Below are positions 1 through 15,261 of a stretch of DNA of 64,000 nucleotides, one piece after another. Source of the stretch: Tillus elongatus (taxonomy: Eukaryota; Arthropoda; Insecta; Coleoptera; Cleridae). The translations under genes and the position numbers were made by a program. The stretch covers positions 15,793,252 through 15,857,251 of the forward strand of contig OZ023265.1 of assembly GCA_964006375.1 (NCBI GenBank), written 5' to 3'. Position 1 is the stretch's first letter. Every line of letters begins with the position of its first letter. The notes below the pieces were generated by a model. The model was not told the DNA's origin. It saw only the letters and a program-made list of their open reading frames with translations, and searched no databases.

Positions 1-2265
<2,265 letters not shown>

Positions 2266-2269
2266 TTAG

Positions 2270-3190
2270 GGCATAGTGTAGATACAAAAAAAGCAATATG
2301 AAACGTTTTATAAAAGCCGGTGTATATTGCCGACACCAGCTATATAGGAGTCGATATAGAATGAAAGCCCTTTAGGAAGACAGTGATTCTTGCAGATAAG
2401 CAATTTAAAAGGGATATTTATGAAAATGAAAGTAGGTGTTCGAAATAACAGGGTAAGATATTCAAGGCACGTCAGCAAGGATATTGTGAGACCGAAAGAC
2501 CCAAGGATTCGCAGGCAACAAACTGTGTGCCACTCGATATATTCCTGCTCCATGGAAATCAGATCTAGCCTACGGTGTTCTAGCTGAATCAGTGAAACTG
2601 CTCGCTTCTGTTTAGAAATGCCGGCTTTGAAAACAAGCCCCTCTCTTTCCTGCGACATTCCATTTTATTATCTTCTTCCTGCACAGGATTGTATTATTAT
2701 ATTGCTGATGTTGATGGCAGATATGTGTGCTTTCCATGAATGACATGCTTGTTAAATGCAGGAGAAACCTTCTCATGCACTGAATAGACTCGCGTGTTCT
2801 GTTCATTTGCAGAAGTGTTTTCAACAACTCCGGTAATAGTAGTTTGAGAAAATCTCAGCACATGCATTTGAGTGCACGTATTTTATATAGAGTCTATACA
2901 AATTATATACGGTGTCTGGTTTAGCTAGATAGATAAATGATTTCGCCACTTTTTGTATAATAAAATACAACAGCTCAGTCAATTAATAAATCTTTATCGG
3001 ATCACCCATCAAAAATTTACAGGCCATGTCAAGCTACACATAATATACGATAATAACATCTTAAAATGCAGGCAAACAATGATGCAGAAGTAGGTATAGA
3101 TGGGTACTTCTGGGGTATCTACTGGAAGTCACCTCCAGCAGGCTTTTGCGCATGCATGTGACGTCAGAGTAACGAAGAAAAGATGGTGGC
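2270..3190. other. Stretch with no recognised gene; one unassigned minus-strand ORF
   Basis: This stretch does not match the composite repeat modules. It holds a 116-codon open frame on the minus strand (2658 to 2308) with a hydrophobic middle segment and no family I recognise, and an overlapping 71-codon frame upstream (2827-2612). Either could be a chance frame, a fragment of a host exon or part of an unrecognised mobile element. I cannot choose between these. Confidence 0.2.
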
Positions 3191-3875
3191 TGGATAGATT
3201 TTGACAAGATATCTAACCTCAGATGGCGTAATCCTAGACGGCAGTAGGTACCTTAACTTCGTTAGCCAAAAAAATTCGGCCCATTTTTTTGGGGGGGAAA
3301 TTTTAGATTTTTTAGATATCATTTTCAAATTTGGTATCCAGTTAGCACCTGACAAAGAAGCGTTTCAAATTGTTTTTTGGGTAAGATCGCTCTAGGGGGT
3401 AGTGAATAAATGAGGGATGATTTGGTGAAAATTGACATGTTTATGGGTTACAGGATTACGAATATATTATTTGTGGTTAAGTCATGGATGCTAAATTCAT
3501 TTTATGAGAATGTCTTTCTGATGAGAGTAGATTATCACCGCTATGTGGAAGTTATGATTCAATTTGCACTAATTTTATGTAACATTAATAAACCGAATTT
3601 TTTTTTAAATACAAATTCTTGCAAAGTTTTGTGTAAACAGTTTTTCTTAATGTTTCCAAAGAGCTTTTTCTGAAAAATCATATATCCGCCGGTGTAGTTT
3701 TTGTGGCAATCAAAACAGTTTTAACGAGAAAGTTAATTTTCTGAAAGTTTGTGTTCTTTTCTCAAAAATAAAGTTATTTTGATTAAATATACTGTATGAT
3801 TTCTACTATAAAGATTTCCAAATTTGATGTATTTTTTAGCGAATTTAAAAAAAAAATGTTAATGAGGAGAACTGT

Positions 3876-3878
<3 letters not shown>
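3190..3878. repeat. B-like fragment, unassigned sequence, then short module A
   Basis: Positions 3190-3400 resemble module B (a GTTAGCCA...AAAATTCGG segment) but are diverged. Positions 3400-3790 show only short open frames and nothing recognisable. A short module A (AGCGAATTT, AATGAGGAGAAC) precedes the TA array. Confidence 0.45.

Positions 3879-3948
<70 letters not shown>
3879..3948. repeat. (TA)n microsatellite
   Basis: About 70 bp of TA between a short module A and module B. Confidence 0.98.
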
Positions 3949-3950
<2 letters not shown>

Positions 3951-4376
3951 CGACCGATAACTCAAAAAATAATACACCAATCTTAAATAAGTCATGGGCA
4001 GTTAAAAAAGTAAATTTTTTGAGTTTTCCTCAAAACGTCAAACTCGCAATTTTGAACGTCAAAATTAGCAATGTTTAGGCAAGGAACGTGAAACAAATAC
4101 GGATTGTGAAAAGAAAATGTTGCAAGAAGGGTGTTGTGCAAACCCTTAAGTTTCATATTCCACCGTCATTGCCCTTTATTTTGCTAAAATATTTACAGAA
4201 AATTCATTTCAAATAGACCCTTTCTCTGATGCTTTAGCTGTCGGTTTAGTTAAGTTGATGATTTCGCTGTAGGTTTAACGGACTATAATTTTTTTAGCCA
4301 ATTTTCGTAGAACAAATTCGTTAATGCGTTTTTGCATTTTTGATCGAAATATGATGCGTTTGTAAGAAAAAAAATC
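3949..4376. repeat. Composite repeat module B and A/C edge
   Basis: B-module phrases are present (GATAACTCAAAAAATAAT, GTCAAAATTAGCAATG, AGACCCTTTCTCTGATGC), followed by an A-type edge and the TTGCATTTTTGATCGAAATA end of module C. Non-coding. Confidence 0.65.
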
Positions 4377-4907
4377 TGGACGCAGTAAGTGCGTTGTGGT
4401 AGCGAATTTTCGGTAAATTTGCAGTTTAGCTCCCGAACGCTTTTCAAAAAACTGTTTTCATACACCTGCCTAGGACCCCCCCTGGATCCACAAACCCCAA
4501 GAAAAATTTCTTGTTTACACCCCCTCAAGGAAGTTACGGGATCAGGAGTGAGTAGGGGTGCCGTGCGGGGTAGGTAGTAAAAAGGAAATATGAGCAGAAA
4601 ATTCGAATAAAACGGACTTGAAAGCTGTCTTTTTCACATCTTGAAGCCATATCCACCTTAAACCCTGCCTACCCCTCACAGCACTCCTATCCGCCCAGGT
4701 GCCGTAACTTCCTTGGCAGGTAGGAACAAGACATTTTTCTTGTGGTTTACGCAGCGATGGTGGCTGTATGCACGCGATAAAATATGGTACATTGTTTCTA
4801 CTATATAAGCAACAAAGTTTGATGCCTGCTTTCATCAAAGAAAGACATTTGCTATTAAAAATATTTTTAAAAAAATTCACCACCATAACGCACTTGCTGC
4901 GTGCAGA
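4377..4907. repeat. Module D carrying a G/C-rich internal segment
   Basis: The left end (GGACGCAGTAAGTGCGTT, 4380) and right inverted end (AACGCACTTGCTGCGT, about 4888) bracket about 530 bp, longer than a normal D. The interior contains the segment that forms the 277-bp tandem array at 60.5-61.5 kb (GAACGCTTTTCAAAAAACTG, runs of C/G, CAAGGAAGTTACGGGA), here in two opposed partial copies. Confidence 0.6.
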
Positions 4908-4914
4908 CTTTTTT

Positions 4915-4990
4915 CTCTTCCTCAGGGCTCGTTCGCAGCATCGCCGCCCCGATAGTACTGCAACTTTTGGTTTATTGTGCATAAAAAGTT
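4915..4990 (-). mobile_element. 3' tail fragment of the R1/I-like LINE
   Basis: Read on the minus strand this matches the 3' UTR of the LINE that ends near 50.75 kb: both share GCACAATAA, a CAGT(A/G)(C/G)TATCGGGGCGGC-like block and a TGAGG end. It is a dead, severely 5'-truncated insertion of about 75 bp. Confidence 0.55.
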
Positions 4991-4999
4991 TGTGGTATA

Positions 5000-5392
5000 G
5001 TATAGTAAAAAATTTCGAGACGCAGCAAGTGCGTTAGGGTAGCGAATTTGTATTAGCTGCTTCAAATTTGTATAACTGAATTTTCCATTAACTTAAAATT
5101 TTGATATGTAGTAAGGTATTTAGGGTACTGGGTCCACCAAATTTCATCAAAATAACTTTGTCCTCTTTGAAGATACAATTTTTTTTTGGAAAAACCTTTT
5201 TTTTTTAATATAAAAACTAATTCGATAAGGCTGGCTAACGAACTCTTCCAAACTATTAATAAAAGAAAGATTTTTGACCAGTTTCATCAAAATAGGTTAA
5301 TAGCTTTTTGAATTATCGGTTGGATGAAAATTCAAACGGACCTTGCTTTCGGGTCCTGGGGGCCTAATTTTGCCTCATTAAAAAAATGCAGT
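5000..5392. repeat. TA-less composite repeat (D end, B, A)
   Basis: It starts with a D end (ACGCAGCAAGTGCGTTAGGG), continues through B-type sequence (GGCTAACGAACTCTTCCAA, then TTGAATTATCGGTTGGATG) and passes straight into A-type sequence (GACCTTGC, GGGTCCTGGGGGCCTAA) at about 5330, with no TA array at the junction that carries one elsewhere. Confidence 0.6.
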
Positions 5393-5393
5393 C

Positions 5394-6466
5394 TTATAAA
5401 TTTTTTTTAAATAAAAATTCGCTAAAATATCTGCTGAAAATTATAATTTCAGACTCAAAGGTGACAAAGGTGAGGGTGTTTCGGTTAATATGATTTATAG
5501 GTTTCGTGATTCTGTTTCGTAATTCATTGATATTTTGTGGTGGATCTAATTTATACACATCATTCTTCAGAGTACCCCAAAAATAAAAATCCATGGGTGT
5601 TATATCAGGACTTCGAGCACACCAATGAACCGGCTCATTGTTACAAATGACACGATTATTAAAAATTTGGTACAAAAATTCTTTGACGATCCTAGCATTG
5701 TGAGTTGGACAACCGTCTTGTTGGTACCAAATCTCGTCTAAATTATCATGAACTTTTCTAATTGTTGGTAAGATATAATTTCTCAATAGATTAAGTTGAT
5801 TTTCCCCAACAATGAAGTTACCTGAAATTTTTTTAAATTAGCTGTCTAATCTACAAATAAAAATAACAGTTTTTTACCCAATAAGCCGCACCAAACATTA
5901 ATACCAAATCTGTCTTGCAATCGCCTTTCTTCCTTTAGATGGGGATTTGCATTTGCCCAATAATGCCTATTATGGCGACTGTACACACCACAATTTGTAA
6001 ATCTGGATTCATCAGTCCATATTATTTTCAAATGAAAATTTTCATCTTGCTGACATTGTCCTTGATACCATCTGCAGAATTGAAGTCGCTTAGGGTAATC
6101 GTCAACATTTAACCCTTGTACGATTGAAGGTTTCTATGGGTGGTAATGACTTTGTTTTAATACACGGTGTAGCGTACTTTTTGGAACGTCAATTTGTTCA
6201 CCATAAAACCGACCAAATTGCGAAGGGTTTTCGTTTAAAACCTGTAAGACGGCATTCTTTCCTTCTTCATTTCTAGGCATTGGTAGTTTCTTTACGTGGA
6301 AGATACCGTCGATCAATAGATTGATCACTATCCTGGGAAATATGTTGGTGTTTGGTTGTCGTCTTTCAGGATAGTTGTTCTAATATTAATTTGCAGCTGC
6401 CTCAGTATTTCGGTTAGAACGAATATAACATTACAACATGTCAAAATATTCTTCAATGCTGAACAT
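5394..6466 (-). pseudogene. DD41D mariner-type transposase, decayed
   Basis: Read on the minus strand from an ATG at 6466, this is an almost full-length IS630/Tc1/mariner transposase of about 355 codons. The N-terminus (MFSIEEYFDML) matches the DUF4817-type helix-turn-helix but has in-frame stops at three places. The first catalytic aspartate lies in IIWTDESRFTN, the second in WYQQDGCPTH, and the third in RSPDITPMDF. Counting from the second to the third gives 41 intervening residues, i.e. DD41D. A frame break lies at about 5790-5850, between VWCGLLGKK and FIVGENQLNLLRNY. It cannot make an active protein. It is a different lineage from the copies at 36.5 and 57.8 kb. Confidence 0.88.
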
Positions 6467-6567
6467 GTTATTGAATAATATTTAAAATAAACAGGAAACA
6501 AACTATTTAGTACAAAATTTTAGGCAACGTGTTAAATACACCTCAAATTGTTCAGATAGTTTGTTCG

Positions 6568-7740
<1,173 letters not shown>

Positions 7741-8430
7741 GGGCTAAATAAATCTCTAACATGATGAGTGGTATTTTCAGCTTATTTCTGATGATACATG
7801 CTATAAAATGCATTTAGGTGTTCATTTTTGTTTGCGCTTTTTTGTTCGTATATTATAATATATAAAAATATATCAAGGAAATAACTAAGCCAGCTAGCAC
7901 CGTTGCATTAAAATGATTTCCCGTGTTACATAAATTTTACAAGGGAGTAAAAGCTTCCTGCATAGAGGCCACATCGTTTACTTTTATTTATTCCCTCATT
8001 CATCTCTTGTGCCTGTTTTAATGAGTTATCCCATTATATCCATACTTTGTTGTGTGTTTCGGCACAGTTGTTGCAAACAGAAAACAACACTTTTCATCAG
8101 AAGTATTAGGCGAGAATATGTCACTCCTTTCAACTTATCATTTCAACGTCTGACTAGGTCTTTTTTATATCGCGCCCATTATGGAATGTGATGAACATTT
8201 CTGTGGAATCATTTTTGCCATTTTCTCGTTATTGCAGCGCCAAAGGAATTATATTTGTGATAAATCGTTTCCTTTTCTCGCCTAACGATTTTTACCATCA
8301 AATGGTTTTCAGTTTAATTTCATTGGCAATTTAGTTTTTCAGATGAAAGCTGTTACTGGACGTTTTTCGCGTCTTTTTCCTACTTCCTATAACTGATTTA
8401 TAATTACGCCTTGCAAGATGTTATTATTTT
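7741..8430. other. Unassigned stretch
   Basis: No composite module, transposase motif or long open frame is seen. One 60-codon frame (8009-8191) has no recognisable motif. This may be unique host sequence. Confidence 0.3.
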
Positions 8431-8434
8431 TAGC

Positions 8435-9530
8435 AAATTTTTCGTAAAACGAAAAATTCACTAATGAGGAGATAGCCTACACGACGCAATTAAGATCTCT
8501 AAATTTGAAAAAGGTCTGTACGCAGTAAGTGCGTTATGAAAGTGAATTTTCATAAAAATGTTTTTAAAAGCAAATATGTCTTTTTAATGCAAGAAGGCAT
8601 CAATTTGGTCACGGGTATAACCTATATAGTAGAAAAAATATACCATATTTTATCAAAATAACTTATTGTTTGAAAATGTACAAACATTTTCCGAAAATAA
8701 ACTTAAAATGTTTCCGACAAAACTCGTTTCCTAGCCGACGAACCTTAGGCTAATAGCCAATTGCGTTATTGAATTTTGAAGCGTTTAATGAAAGTTCGCT
8801 ACCAAAACGCACTTACTGCGTCTCGATTTTTTACAAATATACATCATATTTCGATAAAAAATGCAAAAATGCAATAAGGAATGTTCAAAAAAATTTGTAG
8901 TTATTACAAAGAACTTATGGGCCACCTGTGATTGTCAAAATGATTTTATAAGATGCAGCTCAACACACCCTCTAGGTAATGTATAAAAAAATCTGGTATC
9001 TTGCATAATAACCATTATATTGAGCTTTACCGTAGAAATGCGTCACCCTGTATATATAAAGAGAAAGTGAACCCATATATGGATTCTAGGGGCTCTAGTT
9101 TGCGTTCATTTGAAGAAATCATTTTAGAATTCAAAAGCCGCAGTCTCCTCACTAACGATTTTTTTTTAACGAAAATTAGCTAAAAATTATAGACCGTTAA
9201 ACCATAAATCTGACTAAAACTACTTCCGAAGCATCAGAGAAAGTATCTATTTGAAATGAATTTTCTGGAAATATTTGATTGAAATGAAGGGCAATGATGG
9301 TTAAAGCTGAAACTTAAGGGTTTGCAAAACACTCTTTACATCTTCCGTATTTCTTTCAGGTTCTTTGCCTAAATTCTGCCATTTTTTAAGTTTAAAATCG
9401 CGACTTTTTACGTTTGAAGGAAAACCCCTTGTGTTCTAGGGGGCCTAGTTCGTGCTCATTTAAAGTAATTTTGTCTAAACTTAAGAGTCTGGATCTTCTC
9501 GTAAGTGATTTTTTTTAATTCACTAAAACA
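8435..9530. repeat. Composite repeat: A hairpin, D, C, A, B, A
   Basis: The A-type hairpin (CGTAAAACGAAAAATTCACT) is followed by module D (about 8514-8825, ends GCAGTAAGTGCGTTATG and AACGCACTTACTGCGT), module C read in reverse (to about 9055, CGTCACCCTG), module A (to about 9190), a shortened B (GTATCTATTTGAAATG, TTAAAATCGCGACT) and a second A. The order is the mirror image of the 1-2 kb copy. Confidence 0.7.
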
Positions 9531-10079
9531 AGCGCCACGGAAAGTCTACGACTGTATTAAATATGGAACGGTGTCACTAAGTTAGGGCAAGAACAACCAA
9601 CCAGATATGCTATTGAAATTGAATTAAGCCTTAAAACTTTCATCTTCTCTTTATCAAATTCTCTTTTGTACAAAAGCCCGCTAAAAATTAATCGGAATAA
9701 CAACAATCTGATTAGATAGCAGTAAAGTGAAATGAGACTTAAAAAAAAAATGATAAAAAGGAAAGTCGCTAACTAGGATTAGAACTCGTCATGTAGGAGT
9801 CGATTATACGATGTACAGGGACTTAGCCAACTTAGCTACGCTTGACATATATTTACTAGCAGGTATATCTCATAATACAGGTTAACCGTTCAACGTTTTA
9901 CAATTTACACAAAACCATTTTGATTTATAATGGATTTTTTGCTGATACTTTAACTAAATCAAGGAATATAGACACATATCTAGGAGTTTGCTGGTCATTT
10001 CTGGTAGTATTTGTTACTCACATTCGTAGTAGATTAATTTTGACGTTTTAACTTTCTTGAATCGCATTTAATTACTTAA
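9531..10079. other. Unassigned stretch holding a tRNA-like segment
   Basis: Apart from the tRNA-like block at 9765-9848 nothing is recognised. The flanks contain no long open frame and do not match the composite repeat. Confidence 0.3.
9765..9848 (-). repeat. Degenerate tRNA-derived SINE head
   Basis: On the minus strand the block has an A-box-like TGGCTAAGTCC and, about 35 bp downstream, a B-box-like GAGTTCTAATCC, with spacing typical of a tRNA-derived RNA polymerase III promoter. A T-arm-like stem has four of five pairs, but the acceptor ends do not pair, so it is not a working tRNA gene. A poly-A/T run adjoins at 9740. A SINE remnant is the best reading. Confidence 0.4.
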
Positions 10080-10354
10080 AAATTAATTCACCTCTAACTT
10101 TTTTGTGTTTTAAGGTATAGATCTGAGTTTTAGTACATAGGATACTCTTTATGTCAGAAACCAGCGTACCAAATTTGCTGGTCCTTACTTTCTTATTTCC
10201 GGATATAAAATTGTTTTTCGAAAGAAAACACAACATTTTCCAGGAAATGCAGGGCAGGTTTTCATGACTAACGAATCTATTCAAGCCAGTTGCAAAAGGA
10301 AGGCATGCGCCAAATTTGATCAAAATCGGACCATTATTTTAGGAGTTATCGGTG

Positions 10355-10355
<1 letters not shown>
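10080..10355. repeat. Composite repeat module B (reverse)
   Basis: B-module sequence leads toward the TA array, with TTTCATGACTAACGAATCTA, CAAATTTGATCAAAATCGGA and GAGTTATCGGTG at its inner edge. Confidence 0.7.
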
Positions 10356-10436
<81 letters not shown>

Positions 10437-10447
10437 AGTTATCGGTG

Positions 10448-10499
<52 letters not shown>
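10356..10499. repeat. Duplicated (TA)n array
   Basis: Two TA arrays (10356-10432 and 10449-10499) are separated by GTATAGTTATCGGTGTT. The separator repeats the TTATCGGTGTT that borders the first array, so the array and its left edge were duplicated in tandem, probably by slippage or unequal exchange. Confidence 0.9.
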
Positions 10500-10512
<13 letters not shown>

Positions 10513-11222
10513 ACATCGAAAACTTCAAAAAGTGAAACTGACCGTGTATATGGTTTCCAGGGGCCTAGTTCGCAGTCATTAAAAGAAATTTTTTCAAAGT
10601 TCAAAAGTCGGGATCTTCTCATTGGTTATTTTTTTAAAGAAAATTCACTAAAAGTGATAAGCAGTTAAAGAAAAAAATATGGGTGATCAGAGGAACGCAC
10701 AAGAAAAAGTATTTTGCGCAGTTAACAAAACCGATTGAATATTACATACAAATGTTGAGTTTTCTTGACGCAAAAAGGTCTAGAAGTTGCGGTGAAAATA
10801 TTTTTAAAATTGTATGGTTTTCTTTTCTCAAAACGTCAAAGTCGAGATTTGAAACGTCCAGATGTGCAATTTTAAAAACAAAAAATCTGAAATGAATACG
10901 GGTTATGTAGAATAAATGTCCGTAATAAGTGTGTTTTACAAAGCCTTAAATTTTAGCTTCAGCCATCATTATTCTTCATTTTACTAAAATATTCGCAGAA
11001 AATCCATTTTCAATGGACCCTTTTTCTGACGCTTTGGCAGTAGTTTCAGGTATAGAGTTTGTGGTTTAATGGTGTATAATTTTAGCAAGTTTTCGTAGAA
11101 AAAATTCGATATTGAGAAAACCGCGACTTATATATTTTAAAACTATTTCTTCAAATGAGCGCGAACTCGAACCCCTAAAACCAATATACCGGGTCAGTTT
11201 CACTTTTTGTCTGTTTATATAT
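10500..11222. repeat. Composite repeat: A, B fragments, A
   Basis: Module A (CCAGGGGCCTAGTTCGC, hairpin at about 10615-10650) is followed by B sequence with an insertion (CAGAGGAACGCACAAGAAAA, also at 29450), the B tail and another A ending CCGGGTCAGTTTCAC. That last A leads directly into the foldback element. Confidence 0.65.
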
Positions 11223-12650
11223 ACAGTGTGTCCCAAACTGGATGGGAGTCTATTGCTATCTCCGTTATTATTAGAGATAGGGGGACGGTTAGATTAGCAA
11301 TGTCTTGTAGAATATCATGCTCGTTCCAAATATGACTTGTATTTTGTCCTGCCTCTTTTCGTTTTGGACTTATTTTCAAAAAACCAAAATTTGTCGATTT
11401 CGTTTTTCTTTAATATTTAAGTAGGCGTTGATCTGACATGTCTAAGACTTGCACATTATACGGAAACTTTTTACAGGGTAATCTTTTTGTGCTATTCTCA
11501 ACTTTGGATTGTCAATTGTTTTTGAGCTACAAGTATCAACGTTTGTTTTTATTATGGCAGCCATATTGTATTTTTTGCTCATGTGATAGCCTGTGAAAAG
11601 ACCTTTCCAATGATGTACAACGTGCTTGAGAAATCTTGTCATTGCACTGACAATTTTGAGAAAAACCGTTTTGAGGATAGTAGGCTATAAAATCCAATAC
11701 CAGAAAACAAATGACAAAAAAAACTGTTCAACAAGCAGTAGGCCATGGAGTCTAACAATAGACTTCTACTTTTAACATAATTTTCCGTAATAATTCACGA
11801 TAATTAGAAATGACAGTATTCCTAATTGTGGCGATAGTGTTATATCCTAGCAACCTTTCTTCTGTTGTTTTTCAGTTGACTTATGTTTAAAAATCAAACA
11901 ATTTTCAATGGTATCTTCGTAAATCATTAATCTAATGTTTATTGAGTTCTGTTAGTAAATTTAGTTATTTACTAGGTTTACTTATTTAATTAAATTATAA
12001 AAAAAAAATTTGGATAATATTCTAATGTAAGATATCATTTGTAATAATGGGCCGATTCATTGGTGTGCTCAAAGTTCCTATTTTTTTATCCTGAATCTTT
12101 ACGGAAAATTTTGTTAAGAGAAGAAGTCTAATGTTAGACTCCATGGCCTACTGCTTTTTTAACCCTTTTTTGTCATTTGTTTTCTGGTATTGGATTTCAT
12201 AGCCTGCTATCCTCAAAACAGTTTTTCTCAAAATTGTCAGTGCAATTACAAGATTGCTCAAGCATGTTGTACATCACTGGAAAGCTCTTTTCACAGGCTA
12301 TCACATCAGCAAAAAACCCAATATGGCTGCCATAATAAAAACAAACGTTGATACTGTGGCTCAGAAACAAATGACAATCCAAAGTTGAGAATAGCACAAA
12401 ACGATTACTCTGTAAAAAGTGTCCTGATAATGTGCAAGTCTGTCCGATCAACGCCCACTTAGATATTGACGAAAAAAGAAATTGACAAATTTTGGTTTTT
12501 TCAAAATAACTCGAAACGAAAAGAGGCATGGCAAAAGACAAGTCATATTTAGAACGAGCATGAAATTCTACAAAACATTGCTAGTTTAACCGTCTCCCTA
12601 TCTCTAATAATAACGGAGATAGCAATACATTCCCATCCAGTTTGGGACAA

Positions 12651-12654
<4 letters not shown>
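11223..12654. mobile_element. Non-autonomous foldback transposon
   Basis: The element has two long inverted arms of about 560-580 bp (11223-11803 and 12095-12654) around a centre of about 290 bp. The termini read ACAGTGTGTCCCAAACTGGA and, on the other strand, ACAGTTGTCCCAAACTGGAT. The right end abuts a TA array and the left follows TATATA, consistent with TA target use as in Tc1/mariner elements. No transposase or long open frame is inside, so it must be mobilised in trans if at all. A partial relative is at 6568-7396. The arms differ by scattered substitutions and small gaps, so it is not recent. Confidence 0.82.

Positions 12655-12728
<74 letters not shown>
12655..12728. repeat. (TA)n microsatellite
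   Basis: About 74 bp of TA immediately beyond the right terminus of the foldback element. Confidence 0.97.
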
Positions 12729-12730
<2 letters not shown>

Positions 12731-13797
12731 ATGTGTGTGTTTGTGGATGGATGTGTGCATGTGACTCAAAACCTTTCAATAATGCTGCCATTTAACCGAT
12801 CAAACTGATTTCAATTTGTGGAACTAACAATAGTATAGTTTACTCTTCTTTTTATTGCTTCTTATCTTAGGCTATAACTCATTACTGTTAAACGAACCAT
12901 GAATGGTATACTTGTTGCTAAACTGGTTTGATCTATTAGAAAAACATTTTTAACATCACTGGTATATATGTTGCATTATCTTCCTAACAAAATCACACTC
13001 ACCTTTTGTTTTGGAAACCGCGTAGTGGTGTTGTTCTTAGCACTGGTCATATATCCCAATTTCCAAGTCTCAAATTTACCCTGTTAATAAACCAACACCA
13101 TGTATCGTTCACTAATTATAAAATACGCATCAAATAAGTTGTACACTTGAACTTGTCCCTTATTGCAATTTTGAAAGTCTACCCAAAAGATTGCAACTCG
13201 CTATGTTTTTAGACACATCTATGAGAAGTGTATGTGGAATTTAGTAGCGTATTTTGAATGTAACATAAATTGTTTTCTATTTAAGTCCAAATGTTTCTGT
13301 ATAAAAATAAAGCAATGTTTCTACTAAACCCTTATAATTAATTCATCGCAGTCAAATTCTACCAGAGTACCACATGAATTAATGTTGACTATTCTGAAGA
13401 AATATGACGCGTAAGCCGAGTGACGGACGACAGCAGTTTTCTTGTTTGTTAGTTCAATTACATTTTGTTACAACTTAATTGTAACAATGTGTCTTGTACA
13501 GAGAGACATCTTGCTATTTATCTGTTAAAATAAATGATAGCTGCGAGTTGGTGTCTGGGCAAATTAATTGTTTGGTTACGGCAGCAATGAGTTGCAACTT
13601 TCAGTTCTAGAATTTCACTCATGGTTCATGCTTTTTTATGAGAAAATAATACAAGTTGAGTTGCGTATCGGTGTTATACAAGGTGAGTATTTTAAGTAGC
13701 GACACCATTAGGATGTAGAAAACTAAGAGAGATACAAAGTTGCTTCAATTAGATAAAAACTGCACAATTATCAACGCATCCTAGAAATGTTTTAATT
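12729..13797. other. Unassigned stretch, possibly unique host DNA
   Basis: No known module, element end or significant open frame is seen. Composition is AT-rich with no simple repeats until a short (GT)n at 13798. Confidence 0.3.
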
Positions 13798-14895
13798 GAT
13801 GTGGGTGTGTGTGTGTGTGTCTGGGCGCAGCAAGTGCGTTATGGAAGTGAATTTTCATAAAAATCTTTTTAATAGCAAATATGTCTCTATAATGCAAGCA
13901 GGCATCAATCTGGTTACCGGTATGGCCTGTACAGTAGAAACAATGTACCATATTTTATCAAAATTACATATTGTTTGAAAATGTACAAAGATTTTCCAAA
14001 GATAAACTTAAGATGTTGGTTTCCTAGCCAACAAACCTTAGGTTAATAGCAGATTGTGTTATTGTAATTTAAAGGATTTAATGAAAATTCGCTACCAAAA
14101 CGCACTTACTGCGTCTCGATTTTTTCTTACAAACATGCATCATATTTTGTTAAAAAAGGCAAAAATGCAATAATATGAGGGTGTTCGAAAAAACTATTGT
14201 AGGGATCACCAACGACTTATGGACCAGCCCGTGATAAAAATATTTTTATAAGATGCAGCTTAAGACACTCTATAATTAACGTATACAATTTTTCTCGTAT
14301 CTTGTATAATAACAATTCTATTGAGCTTTACCGTAGAAATGAGTCACCCTGTATATATCTAAACAGATAAAAACCTAAAGTAAACCCGGATATGAGTTAG
14401 GGGCCCCAGTTTCCGCTCATTTGAAAATTAGCTAAAAATTATACACCGTTAAACGATAAACTTAACTAAACCTACAGCCAAAGCATCAACTTAACTAAAC
14501 ATACAGCCAAAGCATCAGAGAAAGGACCTGTGTGAAATAAAATTTCTGTAAATATTTCAGTAAAATGAAGGACAATGACGGTTTAAGCGGAAACTCTAGG
14601 GTTTGCAGAACACTCTGCTTGCGACATTTTCTTTACATAATCCGTATTTGTTTGAAGTTCTTTGCTTAAATGTGGCGAATTTTGACGTTTTAAATCGTAA
14701 CTGACGATTTTGAGGAATACCCCATTTATTTTCTTTAACTGCCCATAACTTTTTTATCTTTAAACCTACAGAACTAAGTTTCCTGAAAAACCTAGGCCGA
14801 TTTTCCTGACTAACGAAACTGTCCAAGTCACTTGCAAAAGGAAGGTACTCAGAAAATTTGATCAAAACCGGCTGTTCATTTTTTGAGTTATTGTG
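13798..14895. repeat. (GT)n then composite repeat D, C, A, B
   Basis: A short GT run (13801-13819) precedes module D (about 13822-14120), module C in reverse (to about 14355, GAGTCACCCTGTATATAT), a short A (GGATATGAGTTAGGGGCCCC) and module B up to ATTTTTTGAGTTATTGTGAT. A 30-bp phrase (ACTTAACTAAAC...CAAAGCATCA) is duplicated at about 14460-14515. This is one of the clearest full D-C-A-B orders. Confidence 0.75.
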
Positions 14896-14898
14896 ATA

Positions 14899-15073
<175 letters not shown>

Positions 15074-15172
15074 TTAATGAATTTGGTAAAGAAAATTCAC
15101 TGAAACCGAAAAATCGTCCAAGAACTTTTTTATATCGGAATAAAACTCATTTAACTAATGATAACGCGTATG

Positions 15173-15176
<4 letters not shown>

Positions 15177-15260
<84 letters not shown>
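15177..15260. repeat. (TA)n microsatellite
   Basis: About 84 bp of TA bordering the 3' side of the PLE fragment that follows. The ~100 bp between this and the preceding array holds an A-type AAAATTCACTGAAA and nothing else. Confidence 0.97.

Positions 15261-15261
<1 letters not shown>

Noticed and set aside
2308..2658. Host membrane-protein exon
   Set aside because: One hydrophobic segment alone is not enough. No family motif, supporting splice sites or neighbouring exon could be identified.
8435..8480. Helitron 3' end (hairpin near the terminus)
   Set aside because: The A-module hairpin is not followed by the CTRR end, no helicase was found, and similarity continues past the hairpin in most copies.
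9765..9848. Functional tRNA gene on the minus strand
   Set aside because: Box-like sequences are present, but no acceptor stem can be formed and the T stem is imperfect.
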